A stretch of DNA of 64,000 nt from Methylobacter sp. (lineage in GTDB: Bacteria; Pseudomonadota; Gammaproteobacteria; Methylococcales; Methylomonadaceae): contig NZ_SCTW01000051.1 in assembly GCF_004322395.1 (NCBI RefSeq), positions 1-64,000 on the forward strand. The letters are read 5' to 3'. Positions 53,087 to 63,363 of this stretch are shown here, in pieces (the stretch's first letter is position 1; each line of letters begins with the position of its first letter). The translations under genes were made by a program, and so were the position numbers. Below the pieces are notes generated by a model. It ran no database searches. It saw only the letters and a list, made by a program, of their open reading frames with translations, and had not been told where the DNA came from.

Positions 53087-53692
53087 TTAAATTTTAATGT
53101 TCTTTTGTATACTTGCCCGATAGGCGCGTATTAGAGCGACAAACGCCAGGAAATCATACAAGCCATGAATAATTATCGGAGTTAATAAATTTCTGTTGCC
53201 GCCATAATCGAGGGATAGACTTAAATAAACGCCTACTAAAGCCGCCAGCACAGCATAAAGCGGCGTCACAGCATGAGCCAAACCAAAAATAATATTGCCG
53301 CCCACCAAGCCTGCCGTCATGCCCCATGAAGACTCTATCCAAGGCTGGATAACGCCGCGAAACAACAGTTCTTCCGATAGCCCGGCAATTGACGCCAGTA
53401 TCAATAAATCAGTCCAGTGATAACGGTGCAAGCCGGTGCCTAGGGTTTCAAATAGTATGTTTTTAATCTTTACTATCGGTTCTGCCTGTATCTGCTCCAT
53501 GATCCGAAATAACAAGAATAAAGGGATTGTCCCTATTATGCCGTAAACAATGGCTAGTTCTGAAAAATGTAGGTAAGCGAAAGGATTAATGTTGGCTATC
53601 TGACCTAAAAATATCGCGACTAAAATCAGGGCCGCTTCAAAAAAACAAGCCTTTTTAAAAAAGTCATTAGAGTCGATGGAATATTTATCCAT
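53087..53692 (-). CDS. CPBP family intramembrane metalloprotease
   Basis: 201 residues with about six hydrophobic helices. The CPBP (Abi/CAAX-protease-like) motifs are present: EELLFRGVIQPWIE (EExxxR), FGLAHAV (FxxxH) and HGLYDFL (HxxxD/N). These proteases process prenylated or other membrane proteins; bacterial members often give bacteriocin immunity. It is 18 bases after the cyclic-nucleotide-binding gene and probably in one operon with it. Confidence 0.88.
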   Translation of the reverse strand: MDKYSIDSNDFFKKACFFEAALILVAIFLGQIANINPFAYLHFSELAIVYGIIGTIPLFLLFRIMEQIQAEPIVKIKNILFETLGTGLHRYHWTDLLILASIAGLSEELLFRGVIQPWIESSWGMTAGLVGGNIIFGLAHAVTPLYAVLAALVGVYLSLSLDYGGNRNLLTPIIIHGLYDFLAFVALIRAYRASIQKNIKI

Positions 53693-53710
53693 AAGTACAA
53701 CGCTTGCTTA

Positions 53711-54205
53711 TCAGATGATATTAGATTCCAAAAATTCCGCTAATTGAGCGCTGGTAAGCCTAAGCCGCTGGCTCAACGCACGAGAAATATTCCATACAAT
53801 TTTAAACGCCAAAGTAGGATGCTTGTCAGCCAAGATCAGCATACTGGCTTTGTCTAATGCCAAAAAAACAGTTTCCTCTTCCGCGCGGGCCGTTGCTGAT
53901 CGGGGTTGCGCATCAATCACCGACATTTCACCGAAAGTACGTCCAACCCGCAGGGTTGAAATCAGCTTATCATTTTTATAAACCCCAATAGCTCCCTTAA
54001 CAATAATTCCCATAGAAGTTCCTATTTCACCTTCTTTATAAATCACCATTCCTTTGGATGCGGAATAAGGCTTAAAATAATGGCTTATGGATTGTAACTG
54101 CTCCCATGAAAAATCCTCTCCCCAATGTGAAGAATCAAGTATTTGCGCGTTTGTTTGCAGCGAATTTTCAATAGTTATTAACTGAGGGAATTTGGATTCG
54201 GCCAT
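53711..54205 (-). CDS. Cyclic nucleotide-binding domain protein
   Basis: 164 residues, essentially one CAP-like cyclic nucleotide-binding domain (about 45-150). It has YKEGEIGTSMGIIVKGAIGV and the phosphate cassette TFGEMSVIDAQPRSATAR. No helix-turn-helix follows, so it is a stand-alone sensor rather than a CRP-type regulator. It is probably co-transcribed with the CPBP protease downstream. Confidence 0.85.
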   Translation of the reverse strand: MAESKFPQLITIENSLQTNAQILDSSHWGEDFSWEQLQSISHYFKPYSASKGMVIYKEGEIGTSMGIIVKGAIGVYKNDKLISTLRVGRTFGEMSVIDAQPRSATARAEEETVFLALDKASMLILADKHPTLAFKIVWNISRALSQRLRLTSAQLAEFLESNII

Positions 54206-54429
54206 AGGATATGATCAGTTTAATTTACTTTTGTAACAATGATAGCACTTAAACCCCGCGATTTTTATAAAAACATGGGATGTCAAGGTCAAGTTTTATC
54301 GGTTTCGGTCATTAATCAGTTTAAGGTGGCTTGTCTGCGCTGGATCAAATCGCAATTGTGGCTCCATTTGTAATGCCTTTTCTTCCAATTCAGCTTATTA
54401 TATCGGCCATTACTTACAATGACTGTAGC

Positions 54430-54443
54430 AGCGATTAATCGCT
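54430..54443. repeat. Small REP-like palindrome
   Basis: AGCGATTAATCGCT, a perfect 14-base palindrome after CTGTAGC. It resembles the TGTAGGAGCG-type mini-palindromes elsewhere in the window. Confidence 0.4.
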
Positions 54444-54486
54444 CTCTCCAGTTATGTTTTCCAATAATGATGAATGATAGCGCGCC

Positions 54487-54642
54487 ATGAAACCTTATAA
54501 TTTACTGCTTTTGCTGCTAATCCCGGTTATCTCAGGCTGCGGACAACCGGGCCCGCTTTATTTGCCGAGTCAAGCAGCACCGATTCATGTTGAGCCTGAA
54601 GCAGCGCCAAAACCAGAACCTAAGCCCGAAAAAAGCAAATAA
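54487..54642 (+). CDS. lptM: LPS translocon maturation lipoprotein LptM (YifL)
   Basis: 51 residues, too short for many gene finders. The lipoprotein signal (KPYNLLLLLLIPVISGC) ends at lipobox Cys18, followed by the family motif CGQPGPLYLP and a proline-rich tail (PEAAPKPEPKPEKSK). LptM assists the LptD/LptE outer membrane LPS translocon. lysA begins 2 bases after its stop. The position before lysA and dapF is the conserved gammaproteobacterial arrangement. Confidence 0.88.
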   Translation: MKPYNLLLLLLIPVISGCGQPGPLYLPSQAAPIHVEPEAAPKPEPKPEKSK

Positions 54643-54644
54643 CC

Positions 54645-55916
54645 ATGGATTATTTTAATTATCGAAACAACGAACTCTTCGCTGAAGATATTGCTGTTCA
54701 GGACATCGTCTATAAATACGGCAGCCCCTGCTATATCTATTCAAGAGCTACGCTGGAACGGCACTGGAAGGCTTTCGATCAAGCTTTCGGCGAACAAGCG
54801 CATTTAATCTGTTATGCGGTAAAAGCCAATTCCAATATTGCGATACTTAATCTATTGGCCCGTTTAGGTTCGGGGTTCGATATCGTTTCTTTAGGTGAAT
54901 TGGAACGGGTTATTGCCGCCGGCGGCGATCCTAAAAAAATCGTGTTTTCCGGTGTCGGCAAGCGTGAAGATGAAATTCTGGCGGCATTAAAGATCGGCAT
55001 ACGCTGTTTTAATATTGAAGTCAGCGGCGAACTGGATCGGATCAACCGGTTGGCAGGACAAGTGGGCGTTATTGCATCGGTGTCTTTTCGGGTAAATCCC
55101 GATGTCGATGCAAAAACCCACCCTTATATTTCCACCGGCTTAAAGGAAAATAAGTTCGGCATAGACATTCAGCAGGCTTTGATTGAATATCGCCGTGCGG
55201 CGGCTATGCCCAATATCGAAGTGACCGGCATAGATTGCCATATCGGTTCGCAGTTGACCGAAACCCGGCCTTTTCTGGACGCGCTGGATAAGATACTGGA
55301 TTTGGTTGCAACGCTTGAAGCCGAAGGGATTAAGCTGCATCATCTGGACCTCGGCGGCGGCTTAGGCATTTGTTATAAGGATGAACAACCGCCTGAGCCT
55401 ACTGAGTATATTCAGGCTATTTTGGCGCGACTTGGCAAGACCGATTCATTCGGTAAGCTCAGGACAGGTTTTGAAATTTTACTGGAACCGGGTCGCGCTA
55501 TCATCGGCAATGCCGGTATTCTGGTGACTCAAGTTGAATATCTTAAGCCGACGGCCAATAAAAATTTTGCTATCGTCGATGCAGCCATGAATGATCTGGT
55601 ACGGCCTTCTTTATATAGCGCATGGCAAAACATTATTCCGGTAAGCCTGCAAAGCGATGCTGAGGAAATAACGTGGGACATAGTCGGGCCGGTCTGTGAA
55701 ACCGGCGATTTCCTGGGCAAAGCCCGTCCTCTTAAAATTGCCCAAGGCGATTTGCTGGCGATACGTTCATCCGGCGCCTATGGCTTTACGATGAGTTCGA
55801 ATTATAATTCCAGGCCGCGCTTGGCTGAGCTGATTGTCGATGGCAGCAGTCTTCATTTGATCAGAGAAAGAGAAACGATTGCGCAGCTTTGGGCGGGCGA
55901 GCATTTGCTGCCGTGA
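54645..55916 (+). CDS. lysA: Diaminopimelate decarboxylase with a repeat-derived insert
   Basis: 423 residues. Converts meso-diaminopimelate to lysine with PLP. The PLP lysine is in CYAVKANSN, and other motifs are VNPDVDAKTHPYISTG, HLDLGGGLGI and LEPGRAIIGNAG. The catalytic Cys is in GPVCETGDFLG. Around residues 264-276 the sequence LGKTDSFGKLRTGFEILLEP contains KTDSFGKLRTG, which is a translated TTCGGTAAGCTCAGGACAGG repeat (55438-55470), a likely in-frame insertion in a surface loop. dapF follows after 243 bases, so lysine and wall synthesis genes cluster here. Confidence 0.95.
   Translation: MDYFNYRNNELFAEDIAVQDIVYKYGSPCYIYSRATLERHWKAFDQAFGEQAHLICYAVKANSNIAILNLLARLGSGFDIVSLGELERVIAAGGDPKKIVFSGVGKREDEILAALKIGIRCFNIEVSGELDRINRLAGQVGVIASVSFRVNPDVDAKTHPYISTGLKENKFGIDIQQALIEYRRAAAMPNIEVTGIDCHIGSQLTETRPFLDALDKILDLVATLEAEGIKLHHLDLGGGLGICYKDEQPPEPTEYIQAILARLGKTDSFGKLRTGFEILLEPGRAIIGNAGILVTQVEYLKPTANKNFAIVDAAMNDLVRPSLYSAWQNIIPVSLQSDAEEITWDIVGPVCETGDFLGKARPLKIAQGDLLAIRSSGAYGFTMSSNYNSRPRLAELIVDGSSLHLIRERETIAQLWAGEHLLP
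55438..55470 (+). repeat. Repeat insertion inside lysA
   Basis: Contains CTCAGGACAGG, the same word as in the RAYT remnant insert (24996-25046). Encodes SFGKLRTG in frame. Confidence 0.75.
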
Positions 55917-56159
55917 ATTTTTAACTATTCAGCTCATAGAGAAATGGAACACGGATGCCAAAAGTAGGCGCCTCTAGGCGACGCAGATGATTATGATAAA
56001 CGCAGATAACCTCAAAATGGCGATCAGCTGATTTTCTCAGGATAATTCAAAAAATCTTATTCAATCATAAATATCAGCGTCATCTGCGTTCTATTTTTTT
56101 AGCCGCCGAATAGTTATCAAATAATTAAACTCACTTACCTAGTGTAAAACACCGACTAA

Positions 56160-56987
56160 ATGATCAACTTCACTAAAATGCACGGCCTCGGTAATGATTT
56201 TGTGGTCATTGACGCGATCAATCAACACATCGCCTTAACATCCGAGCAAATCCGGCTGCTGTCCGACCGGCACTTTGGCATAGGCTTCGATCAGCTGTTA
56301 CTGGTCGAGAAGGCAGCAAACTCCAATGCCGATTTCAAATACCGTATTTTTAACGCCGATGGCGGAGAAGTCGCTCAATGCGGAAATGGCGCGCGTTGCT
56401 TTGCACGTTTCGTTCGCGATAAAAAGTTGTCGGACAAGGATGAAATCCGCGTCGATACCAATTCAGGCCAATTGTTGCTACGTTTTGACGCGGACAACCT
56501 GATCACCGTCAATATGGGCATTCCAAGGCATGCACCTGCTGAAATCCCCTTGCTGGCAGAAGAAGAGTCCCGGTTTTATACCGTGAAAGTCAACGATACT
56601 GAAAAAGCTTTTGGTGCTGTATCAATGGGCAATCCACACGCTGTCATTCAAGTCACTGATGTTAAAACCGCTCCAGTAGCTGAATTGGGAAGAGCTTTGG
56701 AAAGCCACGCTTTTTTCCCTGAACGGGTTAATGTCGGTTTTATGCAGGTCATCGATCGCCAACATGTCAAACTGCGAGTGTTCGAACGCGGCGCCGCAGA
56801 AACCCTGGCTTGCGGCAGCGGCGCTTGTGCCGCCGTAGTCATCGGCATTGAACAAAACTTGCTGGATCATACTGTCAGTGTTGACCTGCCCGGTGGAACG
56901 CTGGCTATCAGCTGGCTGGGCCGCGGCGAACCGGTTTTGATGACTGGGCCCGCTATTTCTGTTTTTGAAGGACGAATAACGCTATGA
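56160..56987 (+). CDS. dapF: Diaminopimelate epimerase
   Basis: 275 residues (E. coli 274). Converts LL- to meso-diaminopimelate with two cysteines, seen in AQCGNGARCFA and LACGSGACAAV. Start INFTKMHGLGNDFVVIDA is typical. Its last 4 bases overlap the DUF484 start (ATGA), and xerC follows, the conserved order in Gammaproteobacteria. Confidence 0.97.
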   Translation: MINFTKMHGLGNDFVVIDAINQHIALTSEQIRLLSDRHFGIGFDQLLLVEKAANSNADFKYRIFNADGGEVAQCGNGARCFARFVRDKKLSDKDEIRVDTNSGQLLLRFDADNLITVNMGIPRHAPAEIPLLAEEESRFYTVKVNDTEKAFGAVSMGNPHAVIQVTDVKTAPVAELGRALESHAFFPERVNVGFMQVIDRQHVKLRVFERGAAETLACGSGACAAVVIGIEQNLLDHTVSVDLPGGTLAISWLGRGEPVLMTGPAISVFEGRITL

Positions 56988-57667
56988 ACGAACAACTCCC
57001 TGAACTTACTTCAGCCCAGGTAGAAGACTATCTACGGAAACATCCCGAGTTCTTTCATGAACACTTGAGTTTATTGGAGCACATGAGCATTCCTCATCCT
57101 ACCGGCAATGCGGTTTCCCTCATTTCAAAACAGCTGGAACTGTTTAGAAGCCGGCACCATGATATGGAAAACCAGCTCACTGCGCTGATAGAGATCGCCA
57201 GGGATAACGACACCTCTTTGAACCGTATGCACAAACTGACCCTGGCGCTGCTGGATGCCACAACGCTGGAAGAAGCCGTTGCCAATCTTGATACGGTGCT
57301 GTCGGAATATTTTTTGATCGACTTTGTTGCAGTGCGGATCATCAAACACAATCCCGATACCGCTATTACCAATCTGTTTATTGAGCCGGACAGCAAAGAC
57401 CTGGAACCGTTTGCCGGCGAGCTGGCCAGCAGTCAGCCAAAATGCGGCCGGCCGACGATGGCTCAGGCGAGAGTTTTATTCGGCGAGTTGGCGTTTGAAG
57501 TGAAATCCTGCGCGATTATTCCAATGGCATTTACTGAATTGGAAGGGATTTTAGCCATCGGCAGCCGAGAAGAGGGCAGGTTTCATTACAGCATGGGCAA
57601 TCTGTTTTTAAACCAAATGAGCGAAATCATAGGTACCCGGCTGATCACTTTGTTGCAGCAAAATTAA
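56984..57667 (+). CDS. DUF484 family protein
   Basis: 227 residues with a GAF-like fold (DUF484). The N-terminus has VEDYLRKHPEFFHEHLSLLE and HPTGNAVSLISKQLELFRSR, standard for the family, a coiled coil at about 45-85, then a GAF-like domain. Function unknown. It is coupled to dapF (4-base overlap) and lies 1 base before xerC. Confidence 0.93.
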   Translation: MNEQLPELTSAQVEDYLRKHPEFFHEHLSLLEHMSIPHPTGNAVSLISKQLELFRSRHHDMENQLTALIEIARDNDTSLNRMHKLTLALLDATTLEEAVANLDTVLSEYFLIDFVAVRIIKHNPDTAITNLFIEPDSKDLEPFAGELASSQPKCGRPTMAQARVLFGELAFEVKSCAIIPMAFTELEGILAIGSREEGRFHYSMGNLFLNQMSEIIGTRLITLLQQN

Positions 57668-57668
57668 T

Positions 57669-58577
57669 ATGCACCCTGATGCCGAGTTGATGCTGGCTGA
57701 TTTTTTCAAGCAGCTCACCGTTGAAGTTCGCGCCTCGGAAAATACCGTAAAAAGTTATCAGCGTGATATTCAGCATCTATCCCGCTATTGCACTGATAAG
57801 GCCGTAACCGGATGGGCTGACCTGAAGCACACCGATATTCGCGCTTATATAGCCAACCGTCACCGGAAAGGCCTGAGCAGCAAAAGCCTGCAACGCGAGC
57901 TGTCCGCCATTCGCAGTTTTTATAATTATCTGTTAAAAGCAGGCCACGTCGTTGCCAATCCCGCTCAACATATTAAAGCGCCCAAACAAGCCAGAAAGCT
58001 GCCTAAAACTCTGGATGTCGATCAGTTATCCGGTTTGCTGGAAGCGGGTACAAGTTCGTTGCTCGAACTCCGCGATGTGGCCATGTTTGAACTATTCTAT
58101 TCATCCGGCCTGCGGCTTAGTGAATTGGCTGCGCTTAATTTAACCGACCTGGACTTGCCGGATAATACATTGATCGTCCGCATAGGTAAGGGCGGCAAAT
58201 CGAGAGTATTGCCTATAGGCAGCAAAGCCGTTACCGCTATCGAAAACTGGCTGCATCAGCGCGTTTTAAAAACTCCGCTCACTGAGCCTGCGTTATTTGT
58301 TTCAACGCGCGGAACCCGGCTCGGCCAGCGCAGCATTGAATTAAGACTGGAATTGTGGTGCAAGAAAAAAGGTATTGCAGAACATATACATCCGCACATG
58401 TTGAGACACTCTTTCGCCAGCCATTTACTTGAATCCAGCCAGGATTTAAGAGCCGTTCAAGAGCTGCTAGGACACAGCAATATCAGTACGACCCAGATAT
58501 ACACTCACCTGGACTTCCAGCATCTGGCTGAAATCTATGATAAAGCCCATCCAAGAGCCAAAAAAAAACCATTATAG
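57669..58577 (+). CDS. xerC: Tyrosine recombinase XerC
   Basis: 302 residues. Chromosome-dimer resolution at dif with XerD. Catalytic residues are visible: Arg in YSSGLRLSELAAL, Lys in GKGGKSRVLPI, His-x-x-Arg in HPHMLRHSFASHLL, His in LLGHSNISTTQIYTH and the Tyr just after. The N-terminal SAM-like domain (YQRDIQHLSRYC) is intact. It is the only tyrosine recombinase here and is not an integron integrase, as it lacks the extra IntI helix and sits in its housekeeping context. Confidence 0.96.
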   Translation: MHPDAELMLADFFKQLTVEVRASENTVKSYQRDIQHLSRYCTDKAVTGWADLKHTDIRAYIANRHRKGLSSKSLQRELSAIRSFYNYLLKAGHVVANPAQHIKAPKQARKLPKTLDVDQLSGLLEAGTSSLLELRDVAMFELFYSSGLRLSELAALNLTDLDLPDNTLIVRIGKGGKSRVLPIGSKAVTAIENWLHQRVLKTPLTEPALFVSTRGTRLGQRSIELRLELWCKKKGIAEHIHPHMLRHSFASHLLESSQDLRAVQELLGHSNISTTQIYTHLDFQHLAEIYDKAHPRAKKKPL

Positions 58578-58703
58578 TGGTTTGCGCCATAAGCAAACTA
58601 CTAAAAAACCTGCTACTATGTAGCGAATTTTTTCATAGAAAAAAGCAGTAAGGGCGAAAAAAATTTCAACCCTACGAAACCTCCTCTTTACGGGACATCG
58701 AAA

Positions 58704-59729
58704 ATGGCGGCAAACGATACACTAAACGATATAAAATCAAAAGGAATACTCTGGAGCCTAGGTGCCTTTACCGCGGTTGTAGTGGTCATCCTGATCTTCT
58801 TGGGTGCTTGGTGGGGTAGAGAGCCTGGGCAGTTTAACGTTATGGACGAAGCCGTAAAACGCGCCGAAGAAACACACTCCACTGAAAACATGCCTGTCGG
58901 CTATGTCTATACTAATACCTTGGCCCATATCGCCGAGACTCTATTGCATAAAAGCGGCGGCTATATTACTAATGATGTCGCGCCTCCCGGCGTATTTCTG
59001 GACAACATTTCCAACTGGGAATATGGCGCTTTAGTCATGCTGCGTGACGCCACATCGGCATTAAGAAATCACTTTGCCAGGGATCAATCCCAATCGGCTG
59101 AAGATCCTGATCTTGCTGTTGCCGAACCTTATTTCTATTACGAAAACGACTCATGGGCGTTGCCGTCGACGGAAGCCGAGTATCAAAAAGGTATTGAGGC
59201 TTTGCATAAATACATGGAGCGTCTGCAAAAATACGGCGGCCCGGTAAAACAGGCGCAATTTTATTCCCGCGCCGACAACCTATGGCAATACACCGAGGTT
59301 GTGATTAAGCGTCTGGGCGGACTTTCCACCCGGTTGACTGCAAACAGCGCCAGCGGCAACTATGGCCCCGGATTAACCGAACTCGAGAGAGAAGCGGCTG
59401 ATGAAAAAGGCACAACCGTAGCCAAAGTAACTTGGCTTGAGATTGACGACGTTTTCTATGAAGCGCGCGGTGCAAGCTGGGCATTACTACATATACTCAG
59501 AGCCATCAAACATGACTTTGAGGATATTTTGTTAGACAAACGAGCCATGCGTACCGTTGATATCATGATTAAAGCGCTGGAAAATGCACTAACCCCCATT
59601 TTAAGCCCGATGATTTTGAATGGTAGCGGCTACGGTCTTTTCGCCAACTATTCTCTGTCTATGGCAAATTATATAGCTCGTTGCAACGCTGCTGCTCTTG
59701 ATTTGCGCGATATTATGAACCGAGGTTAA
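58704..59729 (+). CDS. DUF2333 family membrane protein
   Basis: 341 residues. One N-terminal membrane helix (about 16-38, SLGAFTAVVVVILIFLGAWW) and a large periplasmic domain with YVYTNTLAHIAETLLHKSGG and NISNWEYGALVMLRDATSAL. The family is found in Gammaproteobacteria, and no role is established. It is followed after 5 bases by a DUF4389 gene, probably one operon. Confidence 0.88.
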   Translation: MAANDTLNDIKSKGILWSLGAFTAVVVVILIFLGAWWGREPGQFNVMDEAVKRAEETHSTENMPVGYVYTNTLAHIAETLLHKSGGYITNDVAPPGVFLDNISNWEYGALVMLRDATSALRNHFARDQSQSAEDPDLAVAEPYFYYENDSWALPSTEAEYQKGIEALHKYMERLQKYGGPVKQAQFYSRADNLWQYTEVVIKRLGGLSTRLTANSASGNYGPGLTELEREAADEKGTTVAKVTWLEIDDVFYEARGASWALLHILRAIKHDFEDILLDKRAMRTVDIMIKALENALTPILSPMILNGSGYGLFANYSLSMANYIARCNAAALDLRDIMNRG

Positions 59730-59734
59730 AAACG

Positions 59735-60049
59735 ATGGATGAACAAATAAACTACAACTTGACACAAATCAGCACCTGGAAAAGAATTTTCTTTATGCTT
59801 GTTTTTGCGGCTATCGGCGGACTGGTCAGAATGTTGCTTTGGGCAGTTATTATCTTGCAGGTGGCATCAGCATTATTGACTGGCAAAGCTAACGTCAATA
59901 TTCTTAATTTCGGACGCAGTCTTTCCACTTATACTTATCATATTCTGCTGTTCCTGACCTTTAATACGGAAACTATGCCCTTTCCTTTCTCCGATTGGAA
60001 TGTGACCGCAGAACTGCATCTACCGGAAACGAACAACTCCGCAAAATAA
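59735..60049 (+). CDS. DUF4389 family membrane protein
   Basis: 104 residues with two membrane helices (MLVFAAIGGLVRMLLWAVII, then a second near 65-85) and the DUF4389-type LNFGRSLSTYTYHILLFLTF. Small inner-membrane protein of unknown role, coupled to the DUF2333 gene. Confidence 0.82.
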   Translation: MDEQINYNLTQISTWKRIFFMLVFAAIGGLVRMLLWAVIILQVASALLTGKANVNILNFGRSLSTYTYHILLFLTFNTETMPFPFSDWNVTAELHLPETNNSAK

Positions 60050-60072
60050 CATCGATAGACCTGGAAATCTTA

Positions 60073-60180
60073 GTTAGCCACGGATAAACACAGATAAAAC
60101 ACTATGTTAAGCGAGGCTGGCGCTTACCCCAAATGGTGCTGCAAAGAACTAATACAACTCTTTGTTCATCCGTGGCTGAA
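60073..60180. repeat. Inverted repeat upstream of dinB
   Basis: AGCCACGGATAAACACAGAT near 60073 and its approximate reverse complement (TTTGTTCATCCGTGGCT, about 60161-60177) bracket roughly 100 bases. Similar GCAGAT/GATAAACGCAGAT words at 55980-56095 suggest a dispersed family. Confidence 0.45.
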
Positions 60181-60194
60181 CCGCGTTTTCTAGG

Positions 60195-61280
60195 ATGAAC
60201 TCTACCCGCAAAATCATTCATATTGATATGGATGCTTTTTTTGCGGCTGTAGAGCAACGCGATTTTCCACAATACCGTAACAAGCCGCTGATCGTCGGCG
60301 GTGCTCCCGACTCTCGCGGCGTTGTCGCGACTTGCAGCTATGAAGCCAGGCAATACGGCGTCCATTCTGCGATGTCTTCAGCTCACGCTTACCGTTTATG
60401 TCCGCAAGCTATATTTGTAAAACCCCGCTTCGAGGCTTATCAAGAAGCATCGATAGCCATCCGAAAAATATTTGCCGAGTACACTGATCTTTTTGAACCC
60501 GTTTCCCTGGACGAAGCCTATCTGGATGTCAGCAATGTAAGCTTGCATCAAGGTTCTGCGACATTAATTGCCAAAGCCATCAAGGCAACGATTAAACAGG
60601 AAACCCAGCTGATTGCTTCGGCCGGCGTTTCTTATAACAAATTCCTGGCCAAGATTGCCTCGGACATTAACAAACCGGACGGGCTTTATTTAATCACCCC
60701 GGAGCAGGGCGCCTGCTTTGCAGAACAGCTTCCGGTCGAAAAATTTCATGGCATCGGCAAGGCAACCTCGACAAAAATGCAATCGTTGGGCATTAAAACC
60801 GGTAAGGACTTGAAAGATCAACCGTTGGAAATGTTACAGCACTATTTTGGCAAAGCCGGACTGCACTATTACAACATTTCCAGAGGTATAGATAACCGCC
60901 CTGTCAGCAACTATCGCATTAGAAAATCGATAGGAGTGGAAATGACCTTTCAACAAGATATTCAGCTTAAACAGGATGCTCTTATGCATTTGCAAAGCTT
61001 GCTGGAAAAGGCGTTAAGCAAAGTCGACGAAAAGAAACTGGTCGCCCATACCCTGACTGTAAAAATCAAATACCATGATTTTGTCCAGATTACCCGCAGC
61101 CGGACGCTGCCTGATATCATTACAGCAACATCCAGTCTGGGTTTCATTCTTGAAGATTTATTGAAAAATACCGATATAGGCAGGCGGAATGTGCGCTTAT
61201 TGGGGATTACGCTGTCATCACTGAAAAATAACTCCGGGCAGGCTGATCGCCGGCAAATGGATTTGTTTAACAGTTATTAG
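60195..61280 (+). CDS. dinB: DNA polymerase IV (DinB)
   Basis: 361 residues (E. coli 351). Y-family translesion polymerase. Catalytic motifs: DMDAFFAAVEQRD and SLDEAYLDVS (the acidic pair), and the helix-hairpin-helix region near IGKATSTKMQSLGI. A C-terminal beta-clamp binding peptide QMDLF is present (RRQMDLFNSY). The start is ATG 60195 with a CTAGG-type weak ribosome site. No LexA box seen in the upstream 150 bases. Confidence 0.96.
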   Translation: MNSTRKIIHIDMDAFFAAVEQRDFPQYRNKPLIVGGAPDSRGVVATCSYEARQYGVHSAMSSAHAYRLCPQAIFVKPRFEAYQEASIAIRKIFAEYTDLFEPVSLDEAYLDVSNVSLHQGSATLIAKAIKATIKQETQLIASAGVSYNKFLAKIASDINKPDGLYLITPEQGACFAEQLPVEKFHGIGKATSTKMQSLGIKTGKDLKDQPLEMLQHYFGKAGLHYYNISRGIDNRPVSNYRIRKSIGVEMTFQQDIQLKQDALMHLQSLLEKALSKVDEKKLVAHTLTVKIKYHDFVQITRSRTLPDIITATSSLGFILEDLLKNTDIGRRNVRLLGITLSSLKNNSGQADRRQMDLFNSY

Positions 61281-61293
61281 ATTACCGCCATGT

Positions 61294-61869
61294 CTAATCG
61301 ACTTCCTGCTCATCCTCAAATTCTGATTCATCATCCGGCTCGTCTTCAACCTTAAACAAGCCTTTCAACTGGCGGTAAAGCAAGCGGGAAGATTTAGGCG
61401 GTTTACCGGCTTCGGCCTCTTTTTGGGCATTGCGCAATAATTGCCTTAATAATTGCCGGTCAGCATGAGGCTGTTCATCAAGCAATTCCGTCAACGCATC
61501 GCTGCCCTGGGCAATCAGCCTATCTCGCCAGCGCTCAGCAATATGATGTTCCCTGACTGCATGGGCGCTTTTATTTTTAATACGCGCCAGTTTTTCTAAA
61601 ATGGGTTCCGCATCTATCTTATGGAGTTGGCCGGCAATAAATTTCAGCAGCCGCTTTCTCGCACCTTTATGGGCCATTCCCGATACTTCCACGACAGCTT
61701 TATTGATAACTTCAGGAAGCTCCAAAGTTTTTAATTGCCCCGCCGATAACTCGGACATTTCTTCGCTTACAGCAAAAAGCGCAGCCATGTCTTTCTTTAT
61801 TTGAGTTTTATTAGGCCGAATTGCGTAATATTCAACCTCTTCATCGTCGTATTCGTATTCTTCATTCAT
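61294..61869 (-). CDS. darP: Ribosome biogenesis factor DarP (YjgA)
   Basis: 191 residues. The core RPNKTQIKKDMAALFAVSEE, SGQLKTLELPE-type (SAGQLKTLELPEVINKAVVE) and LLKFIAGQLHKID is the DUF615/YjgA family. It aids late 50S subunit assembly. An acidic head and tail surround it. Tail to tail with dinB, 13 bases apart. Confidence 0.93.
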   Translation of the reverse strand: MNEEYEYDDEEVEYYAIRPNKTQIKKDMAALFAVSEEMSELSAGQLKTLELPEVINKAVVEVSGMAHKGARKRLLKFIAGQLHKIDAEPILEKLARIKNKSAHAVREHHIAERWRDRLIAQGSDALTELLDEQPHADRQLLRQLLRNAQKEAEAGKPPKSSRLLYRQLKGLFKVEDEPDDESEFEDEQEVD

Positions 61870-62304
61870 TTCATATTAAACCATTGCGATTAAAAACAAC
61901 CTTAATACCAGCAATCCGAGTTTGCTATTCTGCATATTCGACAACAAACGCTTACAAACTAAGAACCACATCAATAATTTGTAGGTACAGGATAACGTGA
62001 ACTGATTCATGCCTTTTGATCATTCTACAGCATTTTTTAATCAGTCTGTTTTTGCTCGGCAATAATTGCGGTTATTATCTGCTCGCCGTTACAGCTTGGG
62101 GATAGAGGTAACAATCACACGGGATTTCTTGGTGATATTTTGTTGCGATCTTATATTGCTAAAATAACGATCGTTTATGAATGGAGATAACCGCACTTAA
62201 CTTACGATTATCCAAAATAGTGTACGTTAAAAGGAACTTTAACGGTAAAAACCAGCAGCCCTGCATAATAGCGGCTGCTAGTCGCTTGAAATATTACTAA
62301 ATAA
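61870..62304. other. Intergenic region, no recognised element
   Basis: About 435 AT-rich bases between darP and the ComEA-like gene. Only the darP promoter is expected. No RNA gene, terminator or repeat recognised. Confidence 0.4.
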
Positions 62305-63162
<858 letters not shown>

Positions 63163-63363
63163 TCAATGAATTCGATTTTCGAAATCTCTGAGTTTTCGTT
63201 CAGCTTCATCTTTTTTCATGCCGTAACGTTCCTGGAGCTTACCTAGCAATATATCGCGTTTGCCCGCAATTTGATCGATCTCGTCATCAGTTAATTCACC
63301 CCAGGTTTCTTTCACTTTACCTTTAAACTGTCTCCAATTGCCTTCTATTTGATCCCAAGCCAT
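63163..63363 (-). CDS. CsbD family stress protein
   Basis: 66 residues, fitting the family. AWDQIEGNWRQFKGKVKETW and GELTDDEIDQIAGKRDILLG are the CsbD repeats. A small cytosolic protein often induced by general stress in bacteria; the role is unclear. A ribosome site GGAG lies before the ATG. Confidence 0.93.
   Translation of the reverse strand: MAWDQIEGNWRQFKGKVKETWGELTDDEIDQIAGKRDILLGKLQERYGMKKDEAERKLRDFENRIH

Noticed and set aside
57669..58577. Tyrosine recombinase as possible integron integrase
   Set aside because: It is XerC by motifs and by the dapF-DUF484-xerC context, and it is 35 kb from the array.
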